DNA from: Neostapfia colusana
Taxonomy: Eukaryota > Streptophyta > Magnoliopsida > Poales > Poaceae
Assembly (NCBI GenBank): GCA_030760725.1
Contig: JASWHV010000013.1
Location: forward strand, 42,628,699-42,692,698
Direction of reading: 5' to 3'
DNA length: 64,000 nt
How positions within the stretch are numbered: the first letter of the stretch is position 1; the number at the start of each line of letters is the position of its first letter. Below, in pieces: positions 42,858 through 53,768 of this stretch. The notes beneath the pieces were generated by a model that worked only from the letters and a program-made list of their open reading frames with translations, was not told where the DNA came from and ran no database searches. The position numbers and the translations under genes are program-made.

Positions 42858-44482
42858 TGTGAGACCTATGTGTGCTGAATACATTGGCAATTAGGATAAA
42901 AGTTAGCATTAACATTCAAAGTTTTGAATATTGCCAAAACATTCTTCTGTGGCAAGGTCCGACAAGTTCTTTGTTAGGTCCGCCAAGTGTTGGCAAGGTC
43001 CGACACAAGGTCCGGAGAGCTCCTGCAAGGTCCGGAGAGCTTCTGTGAGGTCTTTAGCTTGTTTTTAGGGAGCTCACGTGAAGTTCAACTCGTAGAACTG
43101 CAGCGTCTTGTTTTTGCTTTTAACTCGCAATGTTTCAAACTTGCTTTATGGGAAGGTTTGCTTAGTATTAATTTGCTAAGTTTTTGGTGTGTTTTGGTGG
43201 TTATAGCTGTTATCATTTGATATGGTTTGCAACATGCTTATGTGACGTGCTCATGTAAGGTGTTGTGGTTTTCGAACTAACGTGAGTCAAGTCGAGGACT
43301 TGTGCTCGGAAGAATTGGTTGTTTATTCATGTGCAGGTGTTGCTTGAGTTCAAGACATGGCTGGTGACGGGATCCTTGGACTAGTCTCAGGGAGGAGATG
43401 AGGTTCCAACAACCAAGTTCGGGAGGAGCTGTGGTTGAGTTGATAGGGAGGCCGCGCAGCATGTTTGGATCAAGGGCAGTGCATATGAAGGTTGCTTGTA
43501 CGTCGTTGGAAGGTGTTTGCACGTGTGCAAGGAGTGCATGGACATGGCAACATTGTTCCAAGGCGTGATGAAGAGAAGTGGACGTAAAGAATTGGTCGGA
43601 AAGGTCCAACCGGCTGGATTGCGTACTCAGGCTGAGGCTGAGTCGGATATGGCTCAAATATGGAAGATTTGAGTTGGTTATGATAGGATTTCGTGCTATG
43701 CACGAAGTTGAGTTGTTTTAGGAATGTTTAGGACGTTCCTTAGGTGTTTGGAAGCCTCACGATTTCTTCTATCTGCGAATAGGAGAGTCCTGAGCAGTTA
43801 TGGTAAGTTAGGATACGAGTCCAATTAGGAGTATGAGTCCTAGATTGGATTGTTTAGCCTGAGGGCTGGCTATAAAAGCAAGGGAGGCCAGAGCTCTCAA
43901 ATGGGCAGAGAATTTTGGGCTGTTCCTCTTGTGTATCTATTGAATAAAGTTCATAGTTTCGAGGAGCTTTTGTGCCTTGTTCGTCCGACTTGTTTTTCGT
44001 CAAGTTTTTCTCGCCGAGCTTCTGTACAGACCGATGTTGCTTCGGTGTTTCGTTCATAACTCGAGTTTTACAGATCCGATTGACGTGATTCTTTTTGGGT
44101 TGTCTTCACAACTCAATTATTTATCATCTGTGAAATTTTCACGAGCTTCGGATCTGTAGTTTCTGAGATACACGGGTTTCTTTGCAGCGTTGCGGATCTG
44201 TTTTATATCGGGTAGAACAGATTGATCTTCGTTTAATGTTTTGATCGTATCTCAAGTTTTACTTCGTGTTTTCAAGTGATTCTTGTTGCATTAGATCCGT
44301 GACTTGATTCTCTACCTCTCTACTTTATGTATCACAGTTGAACACGTTTGAAAACACTTGCACACACGGTTTCTTTAACCGATTGATTTTTGCTGAGGGG
44401 TTTTTGTTGTTTCCGCTGCGAAAAGTTTTAATCTACCATTCACCCCCCTCTGGTAGCTTTTCACGTGCTCTTCGATCCTACA
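42858..44482 (+). repeat. 5' LTR of copia E (1625 bp)
   Basis: TGTGAGACC...GATCCTACA. The U3 holds six GGTCCG-type repeats (42954-43053). Compared with the 3' LTR it keeps a short segment around 43930-43945 missing there. Confidence 0.92.
43871..43878 (+). promoter_or_regulatory. TATA box of copia E 5' LTR
   Basis: TATAAAAG in GGCTGGCTATAAAAGCAAGG; also at 51985-51992 in the 3' LTR. Confidence 0.75.
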
Positions 44483-44484
44483 AT

Positions 44485-44501
44485 TGGTATCAGAGCCAAG
44501 G
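44485..44501 (+). other. primer binding site, tRNA-iMet (copia E)
   Basis: TGGTATCAGAGCCAAGG two bases after the LTR end. Confidence 0.92.
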
Positions 44502-44543
44502 TGCTCCAATCTTTGTGATTTGCACGTGTTTTGACTAACCATC

Positions 44544-46805
44544 ATGGAGAAGTACTCCGCAAAACCTTGTGTGTTCAATGGCATCGATTTTCAGGTTTGG
44601 AAGTCGCGGATGGTGGCCTACATACAGGCGCAAGGCTTCGCCATATGGGAAAAGGTCTACCGGAACTTCGATGTACCACCCAACGATCAAGTTACGGCTG
44701 TGAACATGAGAGATGTTGACAACAACAACAAGGCTCGCAACTTGATCATCCAAGGATTGACTCAAAGCGACTTCGACCGTGTTGCACACCTCCGATCTGC
44801 ATATGATGTTTGGAAAGCTCTTTGTGACTACCATGAAGGATCCAATACAATCAAGGAGGTAAGGCAAGATATGTTCAAGAAAGAATACATGCGTTTTGAG
44901 ATGCAACCCGGTGAGTCAATTGACGACCTTTTTGCTCGCTTTAATAAAATTCTCAGCAACTTGCGTAGTGTCAATGTTAACTTTTCAGATGCTGAAAATG
45001 CTAGACAATTGTTAGGAGCATTAAATATGTCAATTTGGGAGATGAAAGTTACATCTATTCGTGAATCTACTGTCATGAGTTCTCTTACTTTAGACGTGCT
45101 TTATTCTAAATTGAAAACTCATGAAATTGACATCATCTCACGTAAAAACCCCAACAAGTCTATTGCATTTGTTTCACAACGTGACATGTCTAGTTCTAGT
45201 CAATCATCATTTAGTGGTGCACTCTCTTTGCTGTCCTCTCTAACCCTTGAACAGATTGAAGAGTTTCCAGAGGAGGAGCTTGCACTCATCTCTACTCGGT
45301 TCTCAAAAGCATTGCAAAATGTGAGAACTAGAAGGAGAGGAAGCTCCGGACCTCAACGATGTTTTGAATGTGGTAAGACAGAACATTTTCGTATGGAGTG
45401 CCCTAACCTTTCAGGTCCAACTTCACGTGAAGAAAAGCAAACAAAGCCGAAGAAATCGTTTGCAAAGAATAAGAAGAAGAAAGATTTATCAATGCACAAC
45501 ATAGTGCATAGTATGATCTCTGCACTTCAAGATTTTGGCTCAAGTGATGTGGACACCGGTAGTGATGAAGATGAAGAAGCTATGGCAAATATGTGCTGCA
45601 TGGCGAGCAAGTCAAGTTCAAGATCCGAGGAGGCAGAACACAACAGCAACGATGAAGAGGTATGTCCCACTTGCGAAGAAATGTGTGATGTTATTTCTCG
45701 TGCCACTGTTAAATTAAAGCAAAAGGATAAAAAATTTAGGAACAATGCTGTTAAAATTGAATCACTAGAATCTGAAATTAATCGTTTAAAAACTTTGATT
45801 CCTAGTGATGATTCTTGTTCCTCATGTGATTTGATTTATGAACAATTATCCTCTTTAAGAAGTGCACACGCATCTACACTTGATAAACTTGAACTTGAAA
45901 TTGAAAAGAACAAAGAGCTTGCTGCACTTAATGATAAAAATTTGAAAGATGCTTGTTGTTCTACAATTGATTTGCATTGTTCTTCATGTGATGATCTGAA
46001 TAAGAAACTAAATGATGCTATGAATGATATTTCTATTTTGAACAATGCTTTACGTGTGCATGAAGTTAAATATTGTTCAAATTGCAAACTAAAAGGAAAA
46101 ACTTCATGTGAAAACTGCTTTGATCTGTCCAATAAACTTGATGACATGCATAGGACACTAGATCGGTTTTCTAATGCAAATAAGAACCTAAACTTGCTGC
46201 TGAATTCTTCCAAGTCTTGTAATGATAAAACTGGTTTAGCTTTTAATTCTCATGCTCATGCTAAGGCACACCCACCTAAAGTTGTAAAGTCATTAAGAAG
46301 CGGTTTGATTCAAACAGCTCCTAGACAAAAAGAGGTGATTTTCAAATCTGCAGGAGTACTGTCCCATTCGGGTTCTAATAAACGTGTTGCTTGCTCATCT
46401 AGACATGATAATAAGGTTATTTTTCATTGTACCTACTGTGGTAGAGATGGTCATGTCATGGATTTTTGTTATAGACTAGCTAAACACGATAAGAAACAAA
46501 GAATACTTGCTAGATCACATAACAACCAAGCAAAATCTGCTAGACCGAATGTTCGGAGCTTGCAACCTGCTGTAATGAGTCAAAAACTTGCTCCCGGACC
46601 TACTGTTTTTTGTGCTGCATATAACACATCTTCTAAGTCAGTAGTTGGGAACAAAAATTTTCGATGTTTGGCTCATAAACCTGCTGTACCTTCTCAGCTT
46701 TCGCGTGTTATTCCTGCTGGACGTCGTGTGACTCAGTACTGGATTCCTAAAAGTCTTTTAACTAACCCCAGTATTGAGTCATCGACGTATTGTGCTGCTG
46801 TGTAG
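44544..46805 (+). CDS. copia gag, long form, 753 aa
   Basis: Starts at the first ATG after the PBS. The N-terminus (CVFNGIDFQVWKSRMVAYIQ) is typical of the UBN2/DUF4219-type copia Gag. The Gag core runs to about residue 260, then a zinc knuckle CFECGKTEHFRMEC near residue 272. A long central region has Lys/Glu-rich helices with repeated CSSCD/CSNCK-type Cys pairs (about residues 370-560), likely coiled coil. A second knuckle-like CTYCGRDGHVMDFC lies near residue 633. The frame ends at TAG 46803-46805, and the next codons continue in the same frame into protease. Most copia elements have an uninterrupted gag-pol, so this stop is either a mutation or a readthrough site. Role: forms the virus-like particle. 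Confidence 0.88.
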   Translation: MEKYSAKPCVFNGIDFQVWKSRMVAYIQAQGFAIWEKVYRNFDVPPNDQVTAVNMRDVDNNNKARNLIIQGLTQSDFDRVAHLRSAYDVWKALCDYHEGSNTIKEVRQDMFKKEYMRFEMQPGESIDDLFARFNKILSNLRSVNVNFSDAENARQLLGALNMSIWEMKVTSIRESTVMSSLTLDVLYSKLKTHEIDIISRKNPNKSIAFVSQRDMSSSSQSSFSGALSLLSSLTLEQIEEFPEEELALISTRFSKALQNVRTRRRGSSGPQRCFECGKTEHFRMECPNLSGPTSREEKQTKPKKSFAKNKKKKDLSMHNIVHSMISALQDFGSSDVDTGSDEDEEAMANMCCMASKSSSRSEEAEHNSNDEEVCPTCEEMCDVISRATVKLKQKDKKFRNNAVKIESLESEINRLKTLIPSDDSCSSCDLIYEQLSSLRSAHASTLDKLELEIEKNKELAALNDKNLKDACCSTIDLHCSSCDDLNKKLNDAMNDISILNNALRVHEVKYCSNCKLKGKTSCENCFDLSNKLDDMHRTLDRFSNANKNLNLLLNSSKSCNDKTGLAFNSHAHAKAHPPKVVKSLRSGLIQTAPRQKEVIFKSAGVLSHSGSNKRVACSSRHDNKVIFHCTYCGRDGHVMDFCYRLAKHDKKQRILARSHNNQAKSARPNVRSLQPAVMSQKLAPGPTVFCAAYNTSSKSVVGNKNFRCLAHKPAVPSQLSRVIPAGRRVTQYWIPKSLLTNPSIESSTYCAAV

Positions 46806-49800
46806 GTTTCATGTTTGAGGAAGGAGAACATTTGGATTGTGGATTCAGGTTGCTCACGCCACATGACCGGTAACAAAGAATGGTTCTCCTCTCTCTCTTT
46901 TGTGTCACGTGTAGAAAATGATACTTTCGCCGATAACTCTTCTACTCCCATAATTGCTAAAGGTTCGGTTAGAGTAAACAATATCTACACTTTGAAAGAT
47001 GTGGCACTTGTTAAAAATTTGAAATACAACTTGCTTTCGGTTTCACAATTGCTAGATGAAAATCTAGAGGTTAGCTTTGCTAAAAATTGCTGCAAGGTTG
47101 TAGATTCAAAAGGTGAGCTTTTGTTTAACATGTCTAGGTTTGGAAGAGTTTTTAAAGCTGATTTTGATTTGTCAACTTCTAAGCATCGGGGTCTAGTTGC
47201 TAATGATACAAAGGATCAATATTTTTGGCATCATAGACTTGGTCACATAGGCTTTGATCATCTCACTCGTGTTAGTGCTCTCGATCGCATACGTGGGCTG
47301 CCGAAGCTTAAAAAGGACAATGATATTGTGTGCTCTTCTTGTAGACATGCTAAGTTTGTTGCAGGTTCACATGCTCCTGTCACAATGACCATGACAGCTG
47401 AACCGGGACAACTTTTACATCTTGACACAGTAGGTCCGGCACGTGTTCAATCCTTCGGAGGTAAATGGTATGTGCTTGTGATTGTTGATGATTATTCCAG
47501 ATATTCTTGGGTTTATTTTATGGCATCTAAGAATGAAGCTTTTAGTCATTTTAGAACTTTATTTCTTAGATTATCTATTGATCACCCAAGATCATTAAAA
47601 GCAATTAGAAGTGATAACGGAACTGAATTTAAAAACCAATCCTTCGATCACTTTTGTGCTGAAAATGGAATAGATCATCAATACTCTTCACCCTATGTAC
47701 CACAACAAAATGGTGTCGTAGAAAGAAAGAACAGGACCTTAGTTGAGATGGCTAGGACTATGCTTGATGAATATCAAACTCCTAGGAAATTTTGGGCTGA
47801 TGCAATTGCAACCGCTTGTTATGTCTCAAATCGTGTTTTCTTGCGTGCTAAGCTTGGAAAAACCCCATATGAGCTTTGGTTTTGACATAGGCCTAGTGTT
47901 ACACACTTTAGGGTTTTTGGATGCAAATGCTTTGTTAAGAAACATGGTAATCTTGATAAATTTGAAGCTAGATTTGTTGATGGCATGTTTCTTGGTTATC
48001 CATCTCATACTAGAGGCTACCGTGTGCTTTTACTTGACACTAACAAAATTGTGGAGACTTGCGAGGTTTCTTTTGATGAAGCTAGCCCAAGTACTAGCTC
48101 CGATATTGCAGGTCCGGATCCATATCCGCAGGGGGAGAGTATTTTTATTGAAGAAGATGAAGAAGTGGTGCTGCTGCCCGAAAACTCAGAAGTAAATAAC
48201 GATCAAGCTGCTGATTTTGCACCACAACCAGCACCAACAGTCACTACTGCTGGTTCGGACCTTCCTCAATCAACAAGCTCTCCTAATCAAAGGTCCGAAC
48301 ATGAAGAAGAAGGTGCTTGTGAAGTGTCTACTCCCCTCCGAGTACTCAAAAGTCATCCTCCACAACAAATCATTGGAAGCTTGCATGAACGAGTCACTCG
48401 GTCCAGGTTTTGCAATCCAAACTCTCATGCTCATTCTGCTTTTGTTGCTTCTTTTGAACCCAAGGATATATCACACGCACTCACTAATGAATCTTGGATT
48501 AATGCCATGCAAGAAGAGTTAGAAAATTTTGAAAGAAATAATGTTTGGAAACTTGTACCTCCACCTCAAGGTCACACATTAATTGGAACTAAATGGGTAT
48601 TTAAAAATAAGCAAAGTGAGGATGGGGTTGTGGTTAGGAATAAAGATAGGTTGGTTGCTCAAGGTTTCACTCAAATTGAAGGTCTAGATTTTGATGAAAC
48701 ATTTGCTCCTGTTGCTAGATTAGAAGCTATAAGAATTTTATTAGCATTTGCTGCATCTAAAGGTTTCAAGTTATATCATATGGATGTTAAAAGTGCTTTT
48801 CTTAATGGCTACATAGAGGAGGAGGTTTATGTTAAGCAGCCACCGGGTTTTGAAAATCCAAATTTTCCTAATCATGTTTACAAACTGTCCAAAGCCTTCT
48901 ACGGTCTAAAACAAGCCCCTAGAGCATGGTACGATAGGTTAAAAACATTCTTACTTGAAAAGGGGTTTACCATGGGCAAGGTTGATAAAACTCTTTTTGT
49001 ACTTAAGCATAACAATGACTCATTATTCGTTCAAGTGTATGTGGATGATATTATCTTTGGTTGTGCTTCTCATGATCTCGTGTCCAAGTTTTCAGCTATG
49101 ATGAGTTCAGAATTTTAGATGAGTATGATGGGAGAACTCACATAATTTTTGGGGCTGCAAATCAAGCAAACAAAAGAAGGAACTTTTGTGCATCAAACTA
49201 AGTATACAAAGGACCTTCTTAAGCGCTTCAACATGGACAAATGCAAGCCTCTTCGGACACAATGGGAACAGCAACAACACTTGAACTTGACGAAGATGGT
49301 GACCCGGTCGATAAAAAAGAATACAGAAATATGATTGGATCACTTTTGTATCTCACGGCATCAATACCGGACATACAATTCAGCGTATATCTTTGTGCAC
49401 GTTTTCAAGCTTCTCCACGTGCTTCACATCGCCAAGCCATCAAAAAGATTCTCAGGTACCTACATGGAACTCAAGAATTTGGCATTTTTCTTCCTTCTTC
49501 CTCAACCGTTTCTTTGAAAGCTTTTTCGGATGCTGATTTTGGGGGTTGTAGGATTGATAGGAAAAGTACTTCGGGTGCTTGTCATTTTCTTGATAATTCA
49601 CTTGTTGCTTGGTCCTCTAGAAAACAAAGTTCAGTTGCACAATCCACGGCCGAATCTGAATATGTAGCTGCGGCTAGCGCTTGCTCACAAAGTCATTGGA
49701 TTGTTCAAACACTTAAGGACTATGGGGTTGATTCAGATAGTGTTCCACTGTTTTGTGATAACACTAGTGCAATTTGTATTGCTAAAAACCCCGTGAAACA

Positions 49801-49990
49801 CTCTAGAACTAAGCACATTGACATTAGGTATCACTTTCTTCGTGATAATGTTGAAAAAGGAAACATTGTGCTTCACCATGTCGATACCGAACAACAATTG
49901 GCTGATATTTTTACAAAACCTTTGGTTTTCACTCGTTTTTGTTTCATTCGTAGTGAAATAGGGGTTATGCATCCTCATGGCTTAAATTGA
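46806..49990 (+). pseudogene. copia pol: protease, integrase, RT, RNase H (stops and a frameshift)
   Basis: Same frame as gag up to about 49250. Protease IVDSGCSRHMTG; integrase HHCC (WHHRLGHIGFDHL, CSSCRHAKF) and DDE (LHLDTVGP, RSDNGTEF, QQNGVVERKN); RT with NVWKLVPPPQGHTLIGTKWV, MDVKSAFLNGYIEEEVYVKQ and YVDDIIFG; RNase H with SDADFGGCRIDRKSTSG and AQSTAESEYVA, ending at TGA 49988-49990. In-frame stops: TGA 47883-47885 (after YELWF), TAG 49116-49118 and TAA 49143-49145. A one-base loss near 49255 shifts the frame, and RNase H continues in the 49241-49990 frame. Catalytic signatures are otherwise preserved, which fits recent inactivation. Confidence 0.9.
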
Positions 49991-50960
49991 GGGGGAGTTT
50001 TTGAAACTTTGAAAGTCTATGTGTGAATCTGAAACTAAAATAATATAAGCATAGTATTTCATACATATATGACTTTGTGTTTTATAGGCTGAAAGTTCAT
50101 ACTACATTACTCATGTTATACATTTTGTAGTTTTTGCCATGACTAGTAATTGGAATAATTACTTACACTAAATCTGGTCATGATCGAACTTTTTTGCTGT
50201 TTTGAACTTGTTGCGTGCTCACAAGTGCTTTTAATCATAAAAAATTAATCAAGTGATCAGCTCACATGTTGAGTTTTCAAATAAAAAATTGAGAAAAGAT
50301 CAAGAGAATATGCATGCATCGCACTTCTTCTTTTGAGATTGCTTATCATTGCACTAAGATATGAACTTAGAAGGAATTGTGTATGACTAAAACCATGTCC
50401 TTAAGCTTCTGATTGTCAAATGACATAGGCTTGGCTTGGTTGGTTAGAATAAGGCTGATGCGGCATATAATCTATTGCAGATATCATATGATCAACTTTG
50501 TGCCTTAAATGATTATGAATAATAAAAATGCAGCAACAAGTGTCATGTTTTCAGGTTTTGAAATAGTTGAGTAAGGGAGATCATGACTTGCTTAAACTGA
50601 AAAACACATTTGATCTCTAGCATGGCTTACACTACTTTATGTATCTCATTGATGTGATAGTGTAAGTAACCTGATAGTATGACTTGGATGAGATTTGTTT
50701 TGTATGTATATGTTATAATATGCTCATAACATTTAAAAATTTCTCTTCTGAACCTTGCTGAATACATTGTCAAAGGGGGAGAAATATGTATAAGGAGAGA
50801 TTTTTTTTTACACTTTGCATATGTTATACACTTTCTTCCTTCTCTGATTTTAAAAAATGGGGAGAAATTAATAAAGGGGGAGAAATGAGTTTTCAAAGCT
50901 TTTCAAAACTTTTCATAAGCCAATGTTTGGATTTTAATTTGTGTTGCCAATGCATTCATC
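49991..50960 (+). other. non-coding tail between copia pol and PPT
   Basis: About 970 AT-rich bases without a credible ORF. In SIRE elements an env-like gene can sit here; none is visible. Purine tracts of the form AAAGGGGGAGA occur near 50773 and 50874, besides the PPT at 50961, and GAGGGGGAG follows the pol stop near 49990. Confidence 0.7.
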
Positions 50961-50970
50961 AAGGGGGAGA
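50961..50970 (+). other. polypurine tract of copia E
   Basis: AAGGGGGAGA one base before the 3' LTR. Confidence 0.9.
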
Positions 50971-50971
50971 T

Positions 50972-52583
50972 TGTGAGACCTATGTGTGCTGAATACATTG
51001 GCAATTAGGATAAAAGTTAGCATTAACATTCAAAGTTTTGAATATTGCCAAAACATTCTTCTGTGGCAAGGTCCGACAAGTTCTTTGTTAGGTCCGCCAA
51101 GTGTTGGCAAGGTCTGACGCAAGGTCCGGAGAACTCCTGCAAGGTCCGGAGAGCTTCTGTGAGGTCCGGAGCTTGTTTTTAGGGAGCTCCCGTGAAGTTC
51201 AACTCGTAGAACTGCAGCGTCTTGTTTTTGCTCTTAACTCGCAATGTTTCAAACTTGCTTTATGGGAAGGTTTGCTTAGTATTAATTTGTTAAGTTTTTG
51301 GTGTGTTTTGGTGGTTATGGCTGTTATCATTTGATATGGTTTGCAACATGCTTATGTGACGTGCTCATGTAAGGTGTTGTGGTTTTCGAACTAACGTGAG
51401 TCAAGTCGAGGACTTGTGCTCGGAAGAATTGGTTGTTTATTCATGTGCAGGTGTTGCTTGAGTTCAAGACATGGCTGGTGACGGGATCCTTGGACTAGTC
51501 TCAGGGAGGAGATGAGGTTCCAACAACCAAGTTCGGGAGGAGCTGTGGTTGAGTTGATCGGGAGGTCGCGCAGCATGTTTGGATCAAGGGCAGTGCATAT
51601 GAAGGTTGCGTGTACGTCGTTGGAAGGTGTTTGCACGTGTGCAAGGAGTGCATGGACGTGGCAACATTGTTCCAAGGCGTGATGAAGAGAAGTGGACGTA
51701 AAGAATTGGTCGGAAAGGTCCAACCGGCTGGATTGCGTACTCAGGCTGAGGCTGAGTCTGATATGGCTCAAATATGGAAGATTTGAGTTGGTTATGATAG
51801 GATTTCATGCTATACACGAAGTTGAGTTGTTTTAGGAATGTTTAGGACGTTCCTAAGGTGTTTGGAAGTATCACGATTGCTTCTATCTGCGAATAGGAGA
51901 GTCCTGAGCAGTATTGGTAAGTTAGGATACGAGTCCAATTAGGAGTAGGAGTCCTAGATTGGATTGTTTAGCCTGAGGGCTGGCTATAAAAGCAAGGGAG
52001 GCCAGAGCTCTCGTGGGCAGAGAACTTTGGGCTGTTTCTATTGAATAAAGTTCATAGTTTCGAGGAGCTTTTGTGCCTTGTTCATCCGACTTGTTTTTCG
52101 TCAAGTTTTTCTCGCCGAGTTTCTGGACAGACCGACGTTGCTTCGGTGTTTCGTTCATAACTCGAGTTTTACAGATCCGATTGACGTGATTCTTTTTGGG
52201 TTGTCTTCACAACTAAATTATCTATCATCTGTGAAATTTTCATGAGCTTCAGATCTGTATTTTTTGAGATACACGAGTTTCTTTGCAGCGTTGCAGATCT
52301 GTTTTATATCGGGTAGAACAGATTGATCCTCGTTTAATGTTTTGATCGTATCTCAAGTTTTACTTCGTGTTTTCAAGTGGTTCTTGTTGCATTTGATCCG
52401 TGACTTGATTCTCTACCCCTCTACTTGATTTGTCACAGTTGAAGACGTTTGAAAACACTTGCACACACAGTTTCTTTAACCGATTGATTTTTGCTGAGGG
52501 GTTTTTGTTGTTTCCGCTGCGAAAAGTTTTGATCTACCATTCACCCCCCTCTGGTAGCTTTTCACGTGCTCTTCGATCCTACA
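50972..52583 (+). repeat. 3' LTR of copia E (1612 bp)
   Basis: Same ends as the 5' LTR; TATA at 51985-51992; followed by the AAGGT target duplication. Confidence 0.92.
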
Positions 52584-52588
52584 AAGGT
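52584..52588. other. target-site duplication of copia E (right)
   Basis: AAGGT, matching 42853-42857. Confidence 0.92.
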
Positions 52589-53763
52589 CAGTTTTCACCG
52601 GCCGGAGAGGATCTTCAAAATTCACCGTCGAGGGGCCGAGACAGGCTCTGTGCTTCGGGTGGAAGCTGCACGGAGCTCCTGCTCGACCCAGAGTGGTCTT
52701 GCTTGGTCGTGACAAGCTCTGGAGGAGGCTGTCCATGGGAGCACGTCGCCGCCGGGGTGTTCGGCCGCCGCGGGAACTCGATGTTCTCGGCGTAGAGGGC
52801 ACGAACGCACATGGCGATTGCTCGAGGATGTCGAGGGAGGTGTCGTGGTATGTTTTTTCTGCTCAGAGGCGCTGCTCACTCGAATTGACCGGGCTCCCGA
52901 GCGATCGAAGAAAAGCGGCTGCGTCTCTGTCCTTCGGTTCGAGGGAGAGAGAGAAGACTCGGCTTTACCCCTGTGAGGGACAAGGGCGTGGCCGAGGGGG
53001 CGAGAACCGGGAGGAGCAGCTCGCCAGTGTGCCGGAAATCACCAGGAGCTGGCTGCCGGCTGTCCCTCGGTCTCGAGCGGAGGGAAGTCGGCGTCGGCCG
53101 TTGCGTCGCGTGGGAGGAAAACAAACAGCGACTGGCTGCTTCACTGAAGATCTTTTTGCAGATTTTCAGTCCTCCCAATGACATGTGGGACCCACTGATC
53201 AGTGCCTCCTTATCCCCCTCCAAATATCTCCCAAGTTTGAATATTGAGTGAATTCAATTGTGGGAATTCAAATCTGGTATGCATTTGGATAATTGGGCAA
53301 GTTTCATCCAAATTCAAATGAGTGTTTGAATTCTTTGTCATTTAAAGTCCATTTTGGAAAATGGGATGCAATTCATTTCCATAAATCATGAAACTTTGCA
53401 AACCCCGTAATTTGGACCCAAGGAATTCAAATATGAAATCTGATTTTAAATTTGACTGCCGCAAATGAGATTTTCAGCACAACAGTTCTGAATTCCATTG
53501 TGTTGTCCTCATTTGAATTTTTGTTTGAACAAATTGTTCCAAATCTGATTTTTGTTTTTCAACACATATGGGAACTTCCCATCTTTGTTTTAGACCCCTC
53601 TAGGGTTCCAAGTTCTCAAACAAACATTTGACTTGTGTGAAGAAAACCCTCATGTGTGTTATCACATGTGGAAAAGTTTTAACAAGTCCCAAATTTCACT
53701 CATGTGAAACACAACTTTTGCAAACAAGAGTTTCTTTGTATTCACATTTTTGGGACCTTTACA

Positions 53764-53768
53764 ATCAC
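53764..53768. other. target-site duplication of D1 (right)
   Basis: ATCAC, matching 39756-39760. Confidence 0.9.

Larger units (their letters stand above)
42858..52583 (+). mobile_element. Ty1/copia element E, SIRE/Opie-like
   Basis: Complete structure: 5' LTR 42858-44482, PBS, gag, protease-integrase-RT-RNase H, a ~970-base non-coding tail, PPT and 3' LTR 50972-52583, with a perfect 5-base target duplication. The pol order (protease, integrase, RT, RNase H) defines copia. The long gag with coiled-coil-like Cys-containing repeats and two CCHC knuckles, plus several purine tracts downstream of pol, fit the SIRE/Opie/Maximus lineage (moderate confidence). The LTRs look about 97 percent alike by eye, so it is the youngest datable insertion in this stack. 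At least four nonsense codons and one frameshift make it defective. Confidence 0.92.
39761..53763 (-). mobile_element. solo LTR of family D (D1), containing copia element E
   Basis: Minus-strand LTR starting TGTAAAGGTCCC at 53763 and ending CGTCA at 39761, flanked by ATCAC on both sides. Without the 9.7-kb copia insertion the LTR is about 4.27 kb, similar to the 4.13-kb D2 LTR at 58631-62762 with which it shares both ends. No PBS, internal region or second LTR is present, so the element was reduced to a solo LTR, presumably by LTR-LTR recombination. It carries the hairpin (40134-40149), an ACAG|GCAAGC donor near 41227 and an acceptor GTTTTGCAG near 40112, but the acidic frame of A, B and CF is not maintained. 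GC-rich blocks at 42180-42850 and 52600-53170 contain short ORFs without recognisable domains. Confidence 0.88.

Noticed and set aside
49991..50960. env-like gene downstream of copia pol
   Set aside because: Some SIRE elements have one here, but this stretch has stops in all frames and no transmembrane-rich ORF.
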